Positions 27,490 through 53,233 of a DNA stretch of 64,000 bases are shown here, one piece after another. The stretch spans positions 1,016,256-1,080,255 of the forward strand of contig JAZARR010000234.1 of assembly GCA_037389465.1 (NCBI GenBank), in the 5' to 3' direction. This DNA comes from Baylisascaris procyonis (lineage: Eukaryota > Nematoda > Chromadorea > Rhabditida > Ascarididae). The notes under the pieces are model-generated. The model saw only the letters and a program-made list of their open reading frames with translations. It made no database searches and was not told where the DNA came from. The number at the start of each line of letters is the position of its first letter. Position 1 is the first letter of the stretch. The translations under genes were made by a program, and so were the position numbers.

Positions 27490-29983
27490 TATATTTATGT
27501 TGCCAAATCAGTTCGCACGTCAAATGGAATAGATTAAAATAACGAAAGAAAAAGAACAACCAACCTTTCACGTGGACCGCTTGATTGTTTCCTTCGTCCT
27601 TGCGACATGGTGACCACAGTTTTTAGCCACTTGTCGTAAAAACCACAACCATTGTACTCGTTTTCGACCACTGAAATCGATCATATCATCATTTTGAATA
27701 TTTAATTTCCACTTTTCCGATCAGAATTAAATCGAATCGGAATGAAAATTCAGAATAAAATAGGAACAAAAAACGACGAATAAATATTCAAATATTCGAA
27801 ACAATGGCTAATATTCGATTCAATTTCCGAACAACTATTTTCCGCTTACAGAATGAATCATATGATGAGATGAACTAAAAGACGGCTAAGAACAAGTACC
27901 TCTATACGTGACTTGCCAGCTCTCTAGTACTTAAATTGAAGCGTAACGCCTACAACAGTACAGAGTATAATCGCGAAACACGTATCAAACAAACAACGTT
28001 ACTTCAGTGTAGCCAATCAGAGAAGAAAGCTGAAAGCCGATGAGCAAAGATGCAGAGATCCTTTTAGTTCATGCAACAAGATGCCATGCCTTGTTGCTTT
28101 CAACAGATGATAAAATCAACTTAACATACACTGGGTACTTGGATAAGAATCTGGCTTATCAGGCCAAGAGATGGGAAGTGACGAGGACAAGCTCATATAA
28201 GGAAAAATCGGTTTCGTCCATATCCTTGAAGCGATAACACCAAATTTGTTATTGAGGCATATGATATATTTCTTAAGATTGTAGGAGTTGCCGTTTTACA
28301 AGTACTTAGACTTTCAATTCCCGGGCATTTCAAAGTTCCTACCTTTTCGGGTACAATTTGAGCATTTTTCCGATCTTTTAGAATGAACACTCCTCAATTC
28401 TCAAATAAAACTGATATAATGCCGATCGACAATTTGCTGGGTAGCTAAATGTGGCATAGCAGCAGCAACTCTTCATTGATCTATTGACCTACAATGTAGT
28501 GTCAACTCTTACTTCAACTGATCTTACCTAATTTATTCACACTATTTTTTTATTCAAACACCTAAAAACGAGCACTAGACGAATACAAGCACAAAAAGGA
28601 AAACGTAATAACTGCCTACTGGCTGTCCGCTTTTTTGACGCATTCTTCCGCCTCTGCTATACGCCTTTTGTTCGCTGCATCCATTGAAAGCGTAAGCGGA
28701 TCCCTCAGTAAGTCGGAGAATCCTTCAACAACCTGCAAGATTGTCGATATGCGGCACTCAACACTCGATTAGCGAATCATTCATTTAACATCGCAAGCAA
28801 AACTCAATTCAAATTACTATAAATTACATCATTTTGGCAGCAATCAGATGCCTTAGTTGTATAGTAAACAATAGCATTTATCGAAACGAACACTATGTGC
28901 ATATAGCGATGATAATAAAGTCGGTAAATATCAAATATCACAAGAAACCTGAAGTAAAATTTCGGGAAGTAAACAATTCCCGAAAAGTAATGCTTGAAGT
29001 TAAAAACATCCAGCACTGATAAAACAATAAATGAATTTTCAAAGTTCTTTACGCCTCTAAAAGCAGAAAACATATAGGCTTCACAATCCCGCCTATCGAA
29101 CAAATAAGTAGCGTGAAGCACAGCGCATATCTACCTGTATCATATACCTGTATTCTGCTTTCACCATAGACTTCGATCGCAACGAACTTATCAAAGTACA
29201 GGTACTATCATTGTGGATAAAGCTGATAAGGTGATAACCTATTTGATAAGTAAAATTTTATGGTTATCTATAACTAGGAACGAGGATAAGAGAATAAAAG
29301 GTTTAAAGACGTATCATAGATGAAGTAATATAGGTGAAAGAAGCTTATAGCACGGAACTTCAAGTTGCAATATTCAGTGGGCATTTATCACAACATCTCC
29401 TATGTAAAGGCGTTCTAGTGAGCATAACATTTCTTGAGTAATACAAAAAAACGAATAAAAAGGAACACCACAGTCGTGATAGATTTCAATAAGTACACCT
29501 TACTTGTAACTAAAACTATAGAATCACAACATGTTATACAAGTTGACGCATTACCAAAAATATTCAACGCCAAATGAGAATATCACATAACATCACTAAA
29601 TCAGCATTTATGCAAGATTATTACAAAGACGTCAAATACTATCGCGCACACGAATAAAACATCGTTAGAATGCTTAAAAATAGGCGTGTAAAGTTTGTCG
29701 AAAAAATCCGCCTACCGTTAAAACAGATTAGATCTGATTCGAGTGGATTAAGCTAAAGTACCCGCCTCTCTTATATCGTAATTGGATCGCAAATACAACC
29801 CCTATACCATAACCTGATCACCCCCATGAAAAGTAGTGAAGAGAAGTACCTTTTCAAATTTCATTAGAAGAATCCACAAATGTCTCATAATTTCTGGAGA
29901 AAAGCCAAGAGCTCTGGAAAAAGTAGTCTTCGTAAGATGCATTCTTCTCGAATTAATAAAATCAACCCCTAAATCAAACGAAT

Positions 29984-35011
<5,028 letters not shown>

Positions 35012-37549
35012 TCCCCTTTTCTTTCTTCGACAAAAAAATTTCATGATTTCTCGGTTGGTAATTTCCAATTACTCTCTCAAAATCAGTCACAATTGCCTAT
35101 AAGACAGTTGAATAAATAATTAACCAATAAATTATGCACTTCTTTCATAGATTCTAAAATAAAATGAAACACTCTAAACGCTTACTCTTGCAACTCTCTT
35201 CGGCTATTCGTTAGAAAATTGATACAAACAACAAACTCTAAAGACTAACTAAATGCGAGCAAGAAGGGGAGAGGAGAGGTGCCAATACCAAACAAAGAAA
35301 AAAACTTATGCATTTGCGCAGAGCAGATGACTAAGTGTAACGCGTATTGCTGTATCCGATATTTTATTATCTATCGTACAATGCTTAGCAAATAATGTTT
35401 GGTAATAATAATGATAAAATTTATAGTATTATAATAAAAATAAATTATAATAGTAACAACAACAGTAAGAAAAAGAATAAAAACAACAAATAAAATAGTA
35501 AAAATAAGAAAAAGAATAAAAATAATACTGCCGTAATGACATCAATAATACCAACAACAATAATAGCAAACGCAACACTGATAAAGAATGACAATAAGAG
35601 CGAAGAATATATAGCTCGCTAATCTCGCATATTCCCCCCTATATTCGTTTTCATCTGAATAGACTAAAAGAATTTCAAATGATCTCGATTAGTCGATCAA
35701 TAACAATCGATAGCTCTCAGTTAATGAATGCTCCCAATATATAATAAAATATACGCTCCCGATATATAATAAAATGCCTCATCTCTTAAATAATTCGACT
35801 AATGTTTCAAATTCATCACAAACAAATCCATCTTATGATAGGAGAGTTCGATCGAAACGATGCAAAATGACACAAAAATTTACATATATTTAGGCACTTA
35901 TAAGAGTCTATAAGTGATTAGCAATTTAATGAATGAAACTGAAAATTCTATAGCGGCATATTGAATTACAATAAGTAGCTTAATGCGACAAAAATCAAAT
36001 TCCTTTCTATGCTCGACACATAATTGACAAACTAAAAAATTCAAGTCAAAAACAACTACATTCTCGAATAGATACTCAAAGAGCTATTAAATTCACATCA
36101 AAAATTCAACAAATTTGCATAGAAAGGAGAATGTATGGCCTATTACTGGAGAAATGCAAACAACAAACCAGCAAAAGATCACGGTTGCTGTCGGCCCTAT
36201 TCTTAGACAATGAACGATAACGTTGATTCGATTGTCTTTTTTCTTCGAATCGCACCCATCCATTTGCATCTGAAGAAAACCAAACGAAGAGATCAGCGGT
36301 CAAATAGTTTGGCAGAAGAGCAAATCCCTTTCCCCCTCTTTCTATGTTTCCCTCCCTTCCTCCCTTTAAAGACCACGCTTTGTATATTGAATTCGGAATA
36401 ACTATAGATTTATGCATGAAAGCGAACTCAAACTTTAAGAGTGAAATAGTCTTAATCACTATCAATAAAGGAATTTGAAAAACATGATAAGCACAAAAAT
36501 AATTGTGTAAAGGAAACCAATATGCGGCCACTAAGTGATATTAGCTATGAAAGTATTTAAAAAAAGCAATTACAGAATGTACGTATCACACCACCCCAAA
36601 ACCATCTATCCACAGCTACTTTTTCGAAAATAGTTTATATTGATATATACCCACCTTATAACGCGAATGGGGAGGACCGAGAAACGATGATGGCACTGCT
36701 CTGGTCGAAATCTTCTACATGCCTCTTTGCTGCGGGTTTTACTTTCGAACCTTCTGCAATCCATCATCACTGTTAGGATGATAACAACATTTCTAGATGT
36801 CCTGTATCGCTCTCATTTCTCACCATTTTACAATGCCTCGCCACCATCTACCCCACTCCCACTCTTTTATAGTGCTCGGACGTAGCTTAACCCCCCCCCC
36901 ATTTCTAGAGCGAACTTTCCACAAGAAACCTCACAAAATCTTACCCCATTGTTTAAAAATGTACTGCGAAACGAAATTTAGCATGTTACACACGCCTTCA
37001 ATATTAACAGAAAAGTGCCGATGCGCAGTCTCAATGCAAACCAAACACTGATTACATAAAACCACCTGACTTTTCTGCACCACTAAGTAGCTGCAAATGC
37101 TGCGTAACCAAACCGCTCTTCCTTTAGTTCAGATGGAGTTTCACCCGTCAATACAAAGATGTACACTTTGAACATCCGTATGCATGCGCAGTGGAACGGT
37201 GATACTGAAGGTACGGAAACTCCGCGTATGATCCACCTCCTTTCAAATTAATACACCCCAACCTTTTACCACATTTTCAGTGATATGTCAAATAAGCAGC
37301 ACAATTTAAATAAATACTTTATTGGTGAAGAAAACATTCAATATTTGAAACAAAAATTCTTAAATATAAAAAATTTATTAGCAATATTTATTTAACAATT
37401 ATATAAACCATAAAGGGATCATCATCATTCGCGCGCTCAAAGCACTTCGAAATAGGAATGTCCTTATACTCGTCTTTCGGTTTTTTCGTGCTACTTCCTC
37501 CTCCTTGTTCCTCATCCTGTCCACAATCGTCACCACTGCAACTCTTGTT

Positions 37550-37774
37550 ATCAGTTAATTAAGCAAGCTAAACGTAAAGCGACGGTGTTAGACGTTAAGA
37601 ACGATCAAAATATTTTGCAGTTTGGCTATATCTTCACGGAGAAATATCTTAAGGATATCTGGATGCAGTTATATGGAATGCGAGAAGGGGACGGCAGGAG
37701 AGGCAAATCGACGAACGCCTAGTTTAGAAATATTCATACAATATTTGCTACCATTTAGAAACGATGCATAGTGA
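37550..37774 (+). repeat. 225-bp direct repeat, left copy (unit 3)
   Basis: Equivalent of 10938-11162; pairs with 39594-39820. Confidence 0.9.
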
Positions 37775-38100
37775 AGGAGCTGCCTATTCCTCCCCCCTCT
37801 CACTGATCGATGAGAAACGAGAATCAACGCGTAGCGCAAAAAAAGCCCCATCGTTGCACTCGAAGATGCAAAGATTTGGCCCGACCGCAACGTCTTCGGA
37901 GCCGGCAGCCTGCATTTCGAGAGAAACTGTATTGCCATTTTCGTTGCGATACAAACGAAAAATTAAAGTAACATAGCACTAACACTTCAGAAACGCCACC
38001 TCTCTCCTCCCCCCTCAAACTTTTTACAGCAAAAAAATATCAACGTAAAATATACCAAAAACAATGACAGAAATGAAATACACACCAACAGCGATACCAT

Positions 38101-39184
38101 AAAGCTTAAGCGTACGCCCCTCAGCCTCACCCGACAAGCCCGAGCCCAAGCCTAAGATCAAGCTTAAGCATTAAGGCAAAGCCAAAGCTCAAGCCCAAGC
38201 CTAAGCCAAAGCCAAAGCGTAGGCTTAAGCCTAAGCGTAAGAATAAAGCTTAAGCTTAAGCTTACCCGTAAGCCTAAGACTAAGTCCAAGCCTAAGCATC
38301 AGCCTAAGCCTAAGCCTTAGTCTAGGCCCTAGCCTAAGCTTAGGCCTGAGGTTAAACCTAAGCTTAAGCCTAAGCCTGCGCCTAAGCCTAAGAATGAGCC
38401 AAGCCCTAAGCCTAGCCCTAAGCGTACGATTAAGCCTAAGCCTAAGCCTAAGACAAAGCCTAAGACAAAGCCTAAGACTAAACCTAAGCTTAAGCCTAAG
38501 CCTAAGCCTAAGCCTGAGCCTAAGATTAAACTTCACCTTTGGCCTAAGCCTAAGTCTAAGCCTAAACCTAAGACTGAGCCCAAGCCTAAGCATCAGTCTA
38601 AGCCTAAGCCTAAACCTAAGATTAGGCCTAAGCTTAAATCAAAGCTTAGGTCTAAGCGTAAGCCTAAGCCTAAGCATCAGCCTAAGCCTAAACATAAGAT
38701 TAAGCCCAAGCTTAGGCCTAAGCCTAGGCCTAAGACTAAGCCTAAGCCTAAGCCAAAGCCCAAGCCTAAGCCTAAGCCTAAGAATAAGAATACAGCTTAA
38801 GATTAAGCCTAAGCCTAAGCCTAAGCCTGAGGTTAAACCTAAGCTTAGGTCTAAGCCTAAGCCTGAGCCTAAGATTAAACTTCACCTTTGGCCTAAGCCT
38901 AAGTCTAAGCCTAAACCTAAGACTGAGCCCAAGCCTAAGCATCAGCCTAAGCATAAGCCTAAGCCTAAACCTAAGATTAGGCCTAAGCTAAAATCAAAGC
39001 TTAGGTCTAAGCGTAAGCCTAAGCCTAAGCATCAGCCTAAGCCTAAACCTAAGCCTAAGAATAAGAATAAAGCTTAAGATTAAGCCTTAGCCAAAGCCTA
39101 AGCCTGACGTTAAACCTAAGCTTAGGTCTAAGCCCTAAGCCTAAGCCTAAGCCTAAGCGTTAGCCTAGGCCTAAGCCGAAGCCA
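38101..39184 (-). repeat. degenerate interstitial telomere block (unit 3)
   Basis: Same 1084-bp block with the same variant order; length unchanged. Confidence 0.93.
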
Positions 39185-39593
39185 TTTATGTCCGCCTCAT
39201 CTATATTAGCAATTCCTAAGATTGAAGGTGATCACCGCTGAAGAAACGGCAAAATTTCGCATTCAAGGATATGTAGACGTAAGAAAATTAAGTGTGAAAA
39301 GTGTAGTTACCACTGTTCCCCTGTGTATCCTTACCAATTGCGATGCCGTCAGGACAAGATGCACACCAGCCTGGCCTTACTAAACACGGCAGTTCACTTG
39401 AGATATAAATGTCTAGTTAATTTATCACTATGCTAATCTGAAAGAGGAGAAAATGGTCATCAAAAATTGACTTACGAGATGGTATCGTCCTTGGCGAAAG
39501 TGTCGAGAACTTCTCTATATTTCCCCGTCCAGACACCTACCAGAAGTCGTGTTATTCAAGCCTGAAGAAAATGAGCCCATATGCATTGAATAT

Positions 39594-39820
39594 ATCAGTT
39601 AATTAAGCAAGCTAAACGTAAAGCGACGGTATTAGACAGTAAGAACGATTAAACTATTTTACAGTTTGGCTACATCTTTACGAAGAAATATCATTAGGAT
39701 ATGTGGATGCAGTTGTATGGAGTGCGAGAAGGGGACCGCAATAGAGGCAAATTGACGAATGCCTAGTTTATAAATATTCATACAATATTTGCCAATTAAT
39801 TATAAACAATGCATAGTGAT
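39594..39820 (+). repeat. 225-bp direct repeat, right copy (unit 3)
   Basis: Equivalent of 12984-13210; pairs with 37550-37774. Confidence 0.9.
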
Positions 39821-39929
39821 AAAGATGAACGCGTTTGAGAATGCACTCAATGAATCAGCATATTGTTCTTGTTCTTGTTGCGATTCGCTGATGCCAACTT
39901 CTATTACGCATCTGAACACCAGAGGCTTC

Positions 39930-40793
39930 AAATCTATCCCACTCCCCATGATCAAGTTTCAAGTCTAATCCACTCCCCATGACGAGGTTTCGAGTCTACC
40001 CTCCTCCCTATGACCAAATTTCAAATTTACCCCACTCCCTACGATGAAGTTTCAACTCTATCCCACTCCCTATGATGAAGTTTCAACTCTACCCCACTCC
40101 CTATGATGAAGTTTCAACTCTATCCCACTCCCTATGATGAAGTTTCAACTCTACCCCACTCCCTATGATGAAGTTTCAACTCTATCCCACTCCCTATGAT
40201 GAAGTTTCAACTCTACCCCACTCCCTATGATGAAGTTTCAACTCTATCCCACTCCCTATGATGAAGTTTCAACTCTACCCCCCTCCCTATGATGAGAATT
40301 CAACTTTACCCCACTCCCTACGATGAATTTTCAACTCTATCCCACTCCCTATGATGAAGTTTCAACTCTACCCCACTCCCTATGATGAAGTTTCAACTCT
40401 ATCCCACTCCCTATGATGAAATTTAAACTCTACCCCCCTCCCTATGATGAAGTTTCAACTCTACCCCACTCCCTATGATGAAGTTTCAACTCTATCCCAC
40501 TCCCTATGATGAAGTTTCAACTCTACTCCACCCCCTATGATGAGATTTCAACTCTACCCCCTCCCTATGATGAAGTTTCAACTCTACCCCACTCCCTATG
40601 ATGAAGTTTCAACTCTACCCCACTCCCTATAATGAAGTTTCAACTCTACCCCACTCCCTATGATGAGATTTCAACTCTAAGCCACTCCCTATGATGAAGT
40701 TTCAACTCTACCCCACTCCCTACGATGAAGTCTCAACTCTACCCCACTCCCTATGATCAAGTTTCAACTCTGCCCCCACTCCCTATGATGCAG
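39930..40793. repeat. 31-bp minisatellite (unit 4)
   Basis: Same monomer order as the other units. One monomer near 40280 has an additional C. Confidence 0.95.
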
Positions 40794-43287
40794 TATATTT
40801 ATGTTGCCAAATCAGTTCGCACGTCAAATGGAATAGATTAAAATAACGAAAGAAAAAGAACAACCAACCTTTCACGTGGACCGCTTGATTGTTTCCTTCG
40901 TCCTTGCGACATGGTGACCACAGTTTTTAGCCACTTGTCGTAAAAACCACAACCATTGTACTCGTTTTCGACCACTGAAATCGATCATATCATCATTTTG
41001 AATATTTAATTTCCACTTTTCCGATCAGAATTAAATCGAATCGGAATGAAAATTCAGAATAAAATAGGAACAAAAAACGACGAATAAATATTCAAATATT
41101 CGAAACAATGGCTAATATTCGATTCAATTTCCGAACAACTATTTTCCGCTTACAGAATGAATCATATGATGAGATGAACTAAAAGACGGCTAAGAACAAG
41201 TACCTCTATACGTGACTTGCCAGCTCTCTAGTACTTAAATTGAAGCGTAACGCCTACAACAGTACAGAGTATAATCGCGAAACACGTATCAAACAAACAA
41301 CGTTACTTCAGTGTAGCCAATCAGAGAAGAAAGCTGAAAGCCGATGAGCAAAGATGCAGAGATCCTTTTAGTTCATGCAACAAGATGCCATGCCTTGTTG
41401 CTTTCAACAGATGATAAAATCAACTTAACATACACTGGGTACTTGGATAAGAATCTGGCTTATCAGGCCAAGAGATGGGAAGTGACGAGGACAAGCTCAT
41501 ATAAGGAAAAATCGGTTTCGTCCATATCCTTGAAGCGATAACACCAAATTTGTTATTGAGGCATATGATATATTTCTTAAGATTGTAGGAGTTGCCGTTT
41601 TACAAGTACTTAGACTTTCAATTCCCGGGCATTTCAAAGTTCCTACCTTTTCGGGTACAATTTGAGCATTTTTCCGATCTTTTAGAATGAACACTCCTCA
41701 ATTCTCAAATAAAACTGATATAATGCCGATCGACAATTTGCTGGGTAGCTAAATGTGGCATAGCAGCAGCAACTCTTCATTGATCTATTGACCTACAATG
41801 TAGTGTCAACTCTTACTTCAACTGATCTTACCTAATTTATTCACACTATTTTTTTATTCAAACACCTAAAAACGAGCACTAGACGAATACAAGCACAAAA
41901 AGGAAAACGTAATAACTGCCTACTGGCTGTCCGCTTTTTTGACGCATTCTTCCGCCTCTGCTATACGCCTTTTGTTCGCTGCATCCATTGAAAGCGTAAG
42001 CGGATCCCTCAGTAAGTCGGAGAATCCTTCAACAACCTGCAAGATTGTCGATATGCGGCACTCAACACTCGATTAGCGAATCATTCATTTAACATCGCAA
42101 GCAAAACTCAATTCAAATTACTATAAATTACATCATTTTGGCAGCAATCAGATGCCTTAGTTGTATAGTAAACAATAGCATTTATCGAAACGAACACTAT
42201 GTGCATATAGCGATGATAATAAAGTCGGTAAATATCAAATATCACAAGAAACCTGAAGTAAAATTTCGGGAAGTAAACAATTCCCGAAAAGTAATGCTTG
42301 AAGTTAAAAACATCCAGCACTGATAAAACAATAAATGAATTTTCAAAGTTCTTTACGCCTCTAAAAGCAGAAAACATATAGGCTTCACAATCCCGCCTAT
42401 CGAACAAATAAGTAGCGTGAAGCACAGCGCATATCTACCTGTATCATATACCTGTATTCTGCTTTCACCATAGACTTCGATCGCAACGAACTTATCAAAG
42501 TACAGGTACTATCATTGTGGATAAAGCTGATAAGGTGATAACCTATTTGATAAGTAAAATTTTATGGTTATCTATAACTAGGAACGAGGATAAGAGAATA
42601 AAAGGTTTAAAGACGTATCATAGATGAAGTAATATAGGTGAAAGAAGCTTATAGCACGGAACTTCAAGTTGCAATATTCAGTGGGCATTTATCACAACAT
42701 CTCCTATGTAAAGGCGTTCTAGTGAGCATAACATTTCTTGAGTAATACAAAAAAACGAATAAAAAGGAACACCACAGTCGTGATAGATTTCAATAAGTAC
42801 ACCTTACTTGTAACTAAAACTATAGAATCACAACATGTTATACAAGTTGACGCATTACCAAAAATATTCAACGCCAAATGAGAATATCACATAACATCAC
42901 TAAATCAGCATTTATGCAAGATTATTACAAAGACGTCAAATACTATCGCGCACACGAATAAAACATCGTTAGAATGCTTAAAAATAGGCGTGTAAAGTTT
43001 GTCGAAAAAATCCGCCTACCGTTAAAACAGATTAGATCTGATTCGAGTGGATTAAGCTAAAGTACCCGCCTCTCTTATATCGTAATTGGATCGCAAATAC
43101 AACCCCTATACCATAACCTGATCACCCCCATGAAAAGTAGTGAAGAGAAGTACCTTTTCAAATTTCATTAGAAGAATCCACAAATGTCTCATAATTTCTG
43201 GAGAAAAGCCAAGAGCTCTGGAAAAAGTAGTCTTCGTAAGATGCATTCTTCTCGAATTAATAAAATCAACCCCTAAATCAAACGAAT

Positions 43288-48315
<5,028 letters not shown>

Positions 48316-50853
48316 TCCCCTTTTCTTTCTTCGACAAAAAAATTTCATGATTTCTCGGTTGGTAATTTCCAATTACTCTCTCAAAATCAGTCACAATTGC
48401 CTATAAGACAGTTGAATAAATAATTAACCAATAAATTATGCACTTCTTTCATAGATTCTAAAATAAAATGAAACACTCTAAACGCTTACTCTTGCAACTC
48501 TCTTCGGCTATTCGTTAGAAAATTGATACAAACAACAAACTCTAAAGACTAACTAAATGCGAGCAAGAAGGGGAGAGGAGAGGTGCCAATACCAAACAAA
48601 GAAAAAAACTTATGCATTTGCGCAGAGCAGATGACTAAGTGTAACGCGTATTGCTGTATCCGATATTTTATTATCTATCGTACAATGCTTAGCAAATAAT
48701 GTTTGGTAATAATAATGATAAAATTTATAGTATTATAATAAAAATAAATTATAATAGTAACAACAACAGTAAGAAAAAGAATAAAAACAACAAATAAAAT
48801 AGTAAAAATAAGAAAAAGAATAAAAATAATACTGCCGTAATGACATCAATAATACCAACAACAATAATAGCAAACGCAACACTGATAAAGAATGACAATA
48901 AGAGCGAAGAATATATAGCTCGCTAATCTCGCATATTCCCCCCTATATTCGTTTTCATCTGAATAGACTAAAAGAATTTCAAATGATCTCGATTAGTCGA
49001 TCAATAACAATCGATAGCTCTCAGTTAATGAATGCTCCCAATATATAATAAAATATACGCTCCCGATATATAATAAAATGCCTCATCTCTTAAATAATTC
49101 GACTAATGTTTCAAATTCATCACAAACAAATCCATCTTATGATAGGAGAGTTCGATCGAAACGATGCAAAATGACACAAAAATTTACATATATTTAGGCA
49201 CTTATAAGAGTCTATAAGTGATTAGCAATTTAATGAATGAAACTGAAAATTCTATAGCGGCATATTGAATTACAATAAGTAGCTTAATGCGACAAAAATC
49301 AAATTCCTTTCTATGCTCGACACATAATTGACAAACTAAAAAATTCAAGTCAAAAACAACTACATTCTCGAATAGATACTCAAAGAGCTATTAAATTCAC
49401 ATCAAAAATTCAACAAATTTGCATAGAAAGGAGAATGTATGGCCTATTACTGGAGAAATGCAAACAACAAACCAGCAAAAGATCACGGTTGCTGTCGGCC
49501 CTATTCTTAGACAATGAACGATAACGTTGATTCGATTGTCTTTTTTCTTCGAATCGCACCCATCCATTTGCATCTGAAGAAAACCAAACGAAGAGATCAG
49601 CGGTCAAATAGTTTGGCAGAAGAGCAAATCCCTTTCCCCCTCTTTCTATGTTTCCCTCCCTTCCTCCCTTTAAAGACCACGCTTTGTATATTGAATTCGG
49701 AATAACTATAGATTTATGCATGAAAGCGAACTCAAACTTTAAGAGTGAAATAGTCTTAATCACTATCAATAAAGGAATTTGAAAAACATGATAAGCACAA
49801 AAATAATTGTGTAAAGGAAACCAATATGCGGCCACTAAGTGATATTAGCTATGAAAGTATTTAAAAAAAGCAATTACAGAATGTACGTATCACACCACCC
49901 CAAAACCATCTATCCACAGCTACTTTTTCGAAAATAGTTTATATTGATATATACCCACCTTATAACGCGAATGGGGAGGACCGAGAAACGATGATGGCAC
50001 TGCTCTGGTCGAAATCTTCTACATGCCTCTTTGCTGCGGGTTTTACTTTCGAACCTTCTGCAATCCATCATCACTGTTAGGATGATAACAACATTTCTAG
50101 ATGTCCTGTATCGCTCTCATTTCTCACCATTTTACAATGCCTCGCCACCATCTACCCCACTCCCACTCTTTTATAGTGCTCGGACGTAGCTTAACCCCCC
50201 CCCCATTTCTAGAGCGAACTTTCCACAAGAAACCTCACAAAATCTTACCCCATTGTTTAAAAATGTACTGCGAAACGAAATTTAGCATGTTACACACGCC
50301 TTCAATATTAACAGAAAAGTGCCGATGCGCAGTCTCAATGCAAACCAAACACTGATTACATAAAACCACCTGACTTTTCTGCACCACTAAGTAGCTGCAA
50401 ATGCTGCGTAACCAAACCGCTCTTCCTTTAGTTCAGATGGAGTTTCACCCGTCAATACAAAGATGTACACTTTGAACATCCGTATGCATGCGCAGTGGAA
50501 CGGTGATACTGAAGGTACGGAAACTCCGCGTATGATCCACCTCCTTTCAAATTAATACACCCCAACCTTTTACCACATTTTCAGTGATATGTCAAATAAG
50601 CAGCACAATTTAAATAAATACTTTATTGGTGAAGAAAACATTCAATATTTGAAACAAAAATTCTTAAATATAAAAAATTTATTAGCAATATTTATTTAAC
50701 AATTATATAAACCATAAAGGGATCATCATCATTCGCGCGCTCAAAGCACTTCGAAATAGGAATGTCCTTATACTCGTCTTTCGGTTTTTTCGTGCTACTT
50801 CCTCCTCCTTGTTCCTCATCCTGTCCACAATCGTCACCACTGCAACTCTTGTT

Positions 50854-51078
50854 ATCAGTTAATTAAGCAAGCTAAACGTAAAGCGACGGTGTTAGACGTT
50901 AAGAACGATCAAAATATTTTGCAGTTTGGCTATATCTTCACGGAGAAATATCTTAAGGATATCTGGATGCAGTTATATGGAATGCGAGAAGGGGACGGCA
51001 GGAGAGGCAAATCGACGAACGCCTAGTTTAGAAATATTCATACAATATTTGCTACCATTTAGAAACGATGCATAGTGA
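50854..51078 (+). repeat. 225-bp direct repeat, left copy (unit 4)
   Basis: Equivalent of 10938-11162; pairs with 52898-53124. Confidence 0.9.
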
Positions 51079-51404
51079 AGGAGCTGCCTATTCCTCCCCC
51101 CTCTCACTGATCGATGAGAAACGAGAATCAACGCGTAGCGCAAAAAAAGCCCCATCGTTGCACTCGAAGATGCAAAGATTTGGCCCGACCGCAACGTCTT
51201 CGGAGCCGGCAGCCTGCATTTCGAGAGAAACTGTATTGCCATTTTCGTTGCGATACAAACGAAAAATTAAAGTAACATAGCACTAACACTTCAGAAACGC
51301 CACCTCTCTCCTCCCCCCTCAAACTTTTTACAGCAAAAAAATATCAACGTAAAATATACCAAAAACAATGACAGAAATGAAATACACACCAACAGCGATA
51401 CCAT

Positions 51405-52488
51405 AAAGCTTAAGCGTACGCCCCTCAGCCTCACCCGACAAGCCCGAGCCCAAGCCTAAGATCAAGCTTAAGCATTAAGGCAAAGCCAAAGCTCAAGCCC
51501 AAGCCTAAGCCAAAGCCAAAGCGTAGGCTTAAGCCTAAGCGTAAGAATAAAGCTTAAGCTTAAGCTTACCCGTAAGCCTAAGACTAAGTCCAAGCCTAAG
51601 CATCAGCCTAAGCCTAAGCCTTAGTCTAGGCCCTAGCCTAAGCTTAGGCCTGAGGTTAAACCTAAGCTTAAGCCTAAGCCTGCGCCTAAGCCTAAGAATG
51701 AGCCAAGCCCTAAGCCTAGCCCTAAGCGTACGATTAAGCCTAAGCCTAAGCCTAAGACAAAGCCTAAGACAAAGCCTAAGACTAAACCTAAGCTTAAGCC
51801 TAAGCCTAAGCCTAAGCCTGAGCCTAAGATTAAACTTCACCTTTGGCCTAAGCCTAAGTCTAAGCCTAAACCTAAGACTGAGCCCAAGCCTAAGCATCAG
51901 TCTAAGCCTAAGCCTAAACCTAAGATTAGGCCTAAGCTTAAATCAAAGCTTAGGTCTAAGCGTAAGCCTAAGCCTAAGCATCAGCCTAAGCCTAAACATA
52001 AGATTAAGCCCAAGCTTAGGCCTAAGCCTAGGCCTAAGACTAAGCCTAAGCCTAAGCCAAAGCCCAAGCCTAAGCCTAAGCCTAAGAATAAGAATACAGC
52101 TTAAGATTAAGCCTAAGCCTAAGCCTAAGCCTGAGGTTAAACCTAAGCTTAGGTCTAAGCCTAAGCCTGAGCCTAAGATTAAACTTCACCTTTGGCCTAA
52201 GCCTAAGTCTAAGCCTAAACCTAAGACTGAGCCCAAGCCTAAGCATCAGCCTAAGCATAAGCCTAAGCCTAAACCTAAGATTAGGCCTAAGCTAAAATCA
52301 AAGCTTAGGTCTAAGCGTAAGCCTAAGCCTAAGCATCAGCCTAAGCCTAAACCTAAGCCTAAGAATAAGAATAAAGCTTAAGATTAAGCCTTAGCCAAAG
52401 CCTAAGCCTGACGTTAAACCTAAGCTTAGGTCTAAGCCCTAAGCCTAAGCCTAAGCCTAAGCGTTAGCCTAGGCCTAAGCCGAAGCCA
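51405..52488 (-). repeat. degenerate interstitial telomere block (unit 4)
   Basis: Same 1084-bp block with the same variant order. It is the last one in the window, because unit 5 is cut before reaching it. Confidence 0.93.
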
Positions 52489-52897
52489 TTTATGTCCGCC
52501 TCATCTATATTAGCAATTCCTAAGATTGAAGGTGATCACCGCTGAAGAAACGGCAAAATTTCGCATTCAAGGATATGTAGACGTAAGAAAATTAAGTGTG
52601 AAAAGTGTAGTTACCACTGTTCCCCTGTGTATCCTTACCAATTGCGATGCCGTCAGGACAAGATGCACACCAGCCTGGCCTTACTAAACACGGCAGTTCA
52701 CTTGAGATATAAATGTCTAGTTAATTTATCACTATGCTAATCTGAAAGAGGAGAAAATGGTCATCAAAAATTGACTTACGAGATGGTATCGTCCTTGGCG
52801 AAAGTGTCGAGAACTTCTCTATATTTCCCCGTCCAGACACCTACCAGAAGTCGTGTTATTCAAGCCTGAAGAAAATGAGCCCATATGCATTGAATAT

Positions 52898-53124
52898 ATC
52901 AGTTAATTAAGCAAGCTAAACGTAAAGCGACGGTATTAGACAGTAAGAACGATTAAACTATTTTACAGTTTGGCTACATCTTTACGAAGAAATATCATTA
53001 GGATATGTGGATGCAGTTGTATGGAGTGCGAGAAGGGGACCGCAATAGAGGCAAATTGACGAATGCCTAGTTTATAAATATTCATACAATATTTGCCAAT
53101 TAATTATAAACAATGCATAGTGAT
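52898..53124 (+). repeat. 225-bp direct repeat, right copy (unit 4)
   Basis: Equivalent of 12984-13210; pairs with 50854-51078. Confidence 0.9.
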
Positions 53125-53233
53125 AAAGATGAACGCGTTTGAGAATGCACTCAATGAATCAGCATATTGTTCTTGTTCTTGTTGCGATTCGCTGATGCCA
53201 ACTTCTATTACGCATCTGAACACCAGAGGCTTC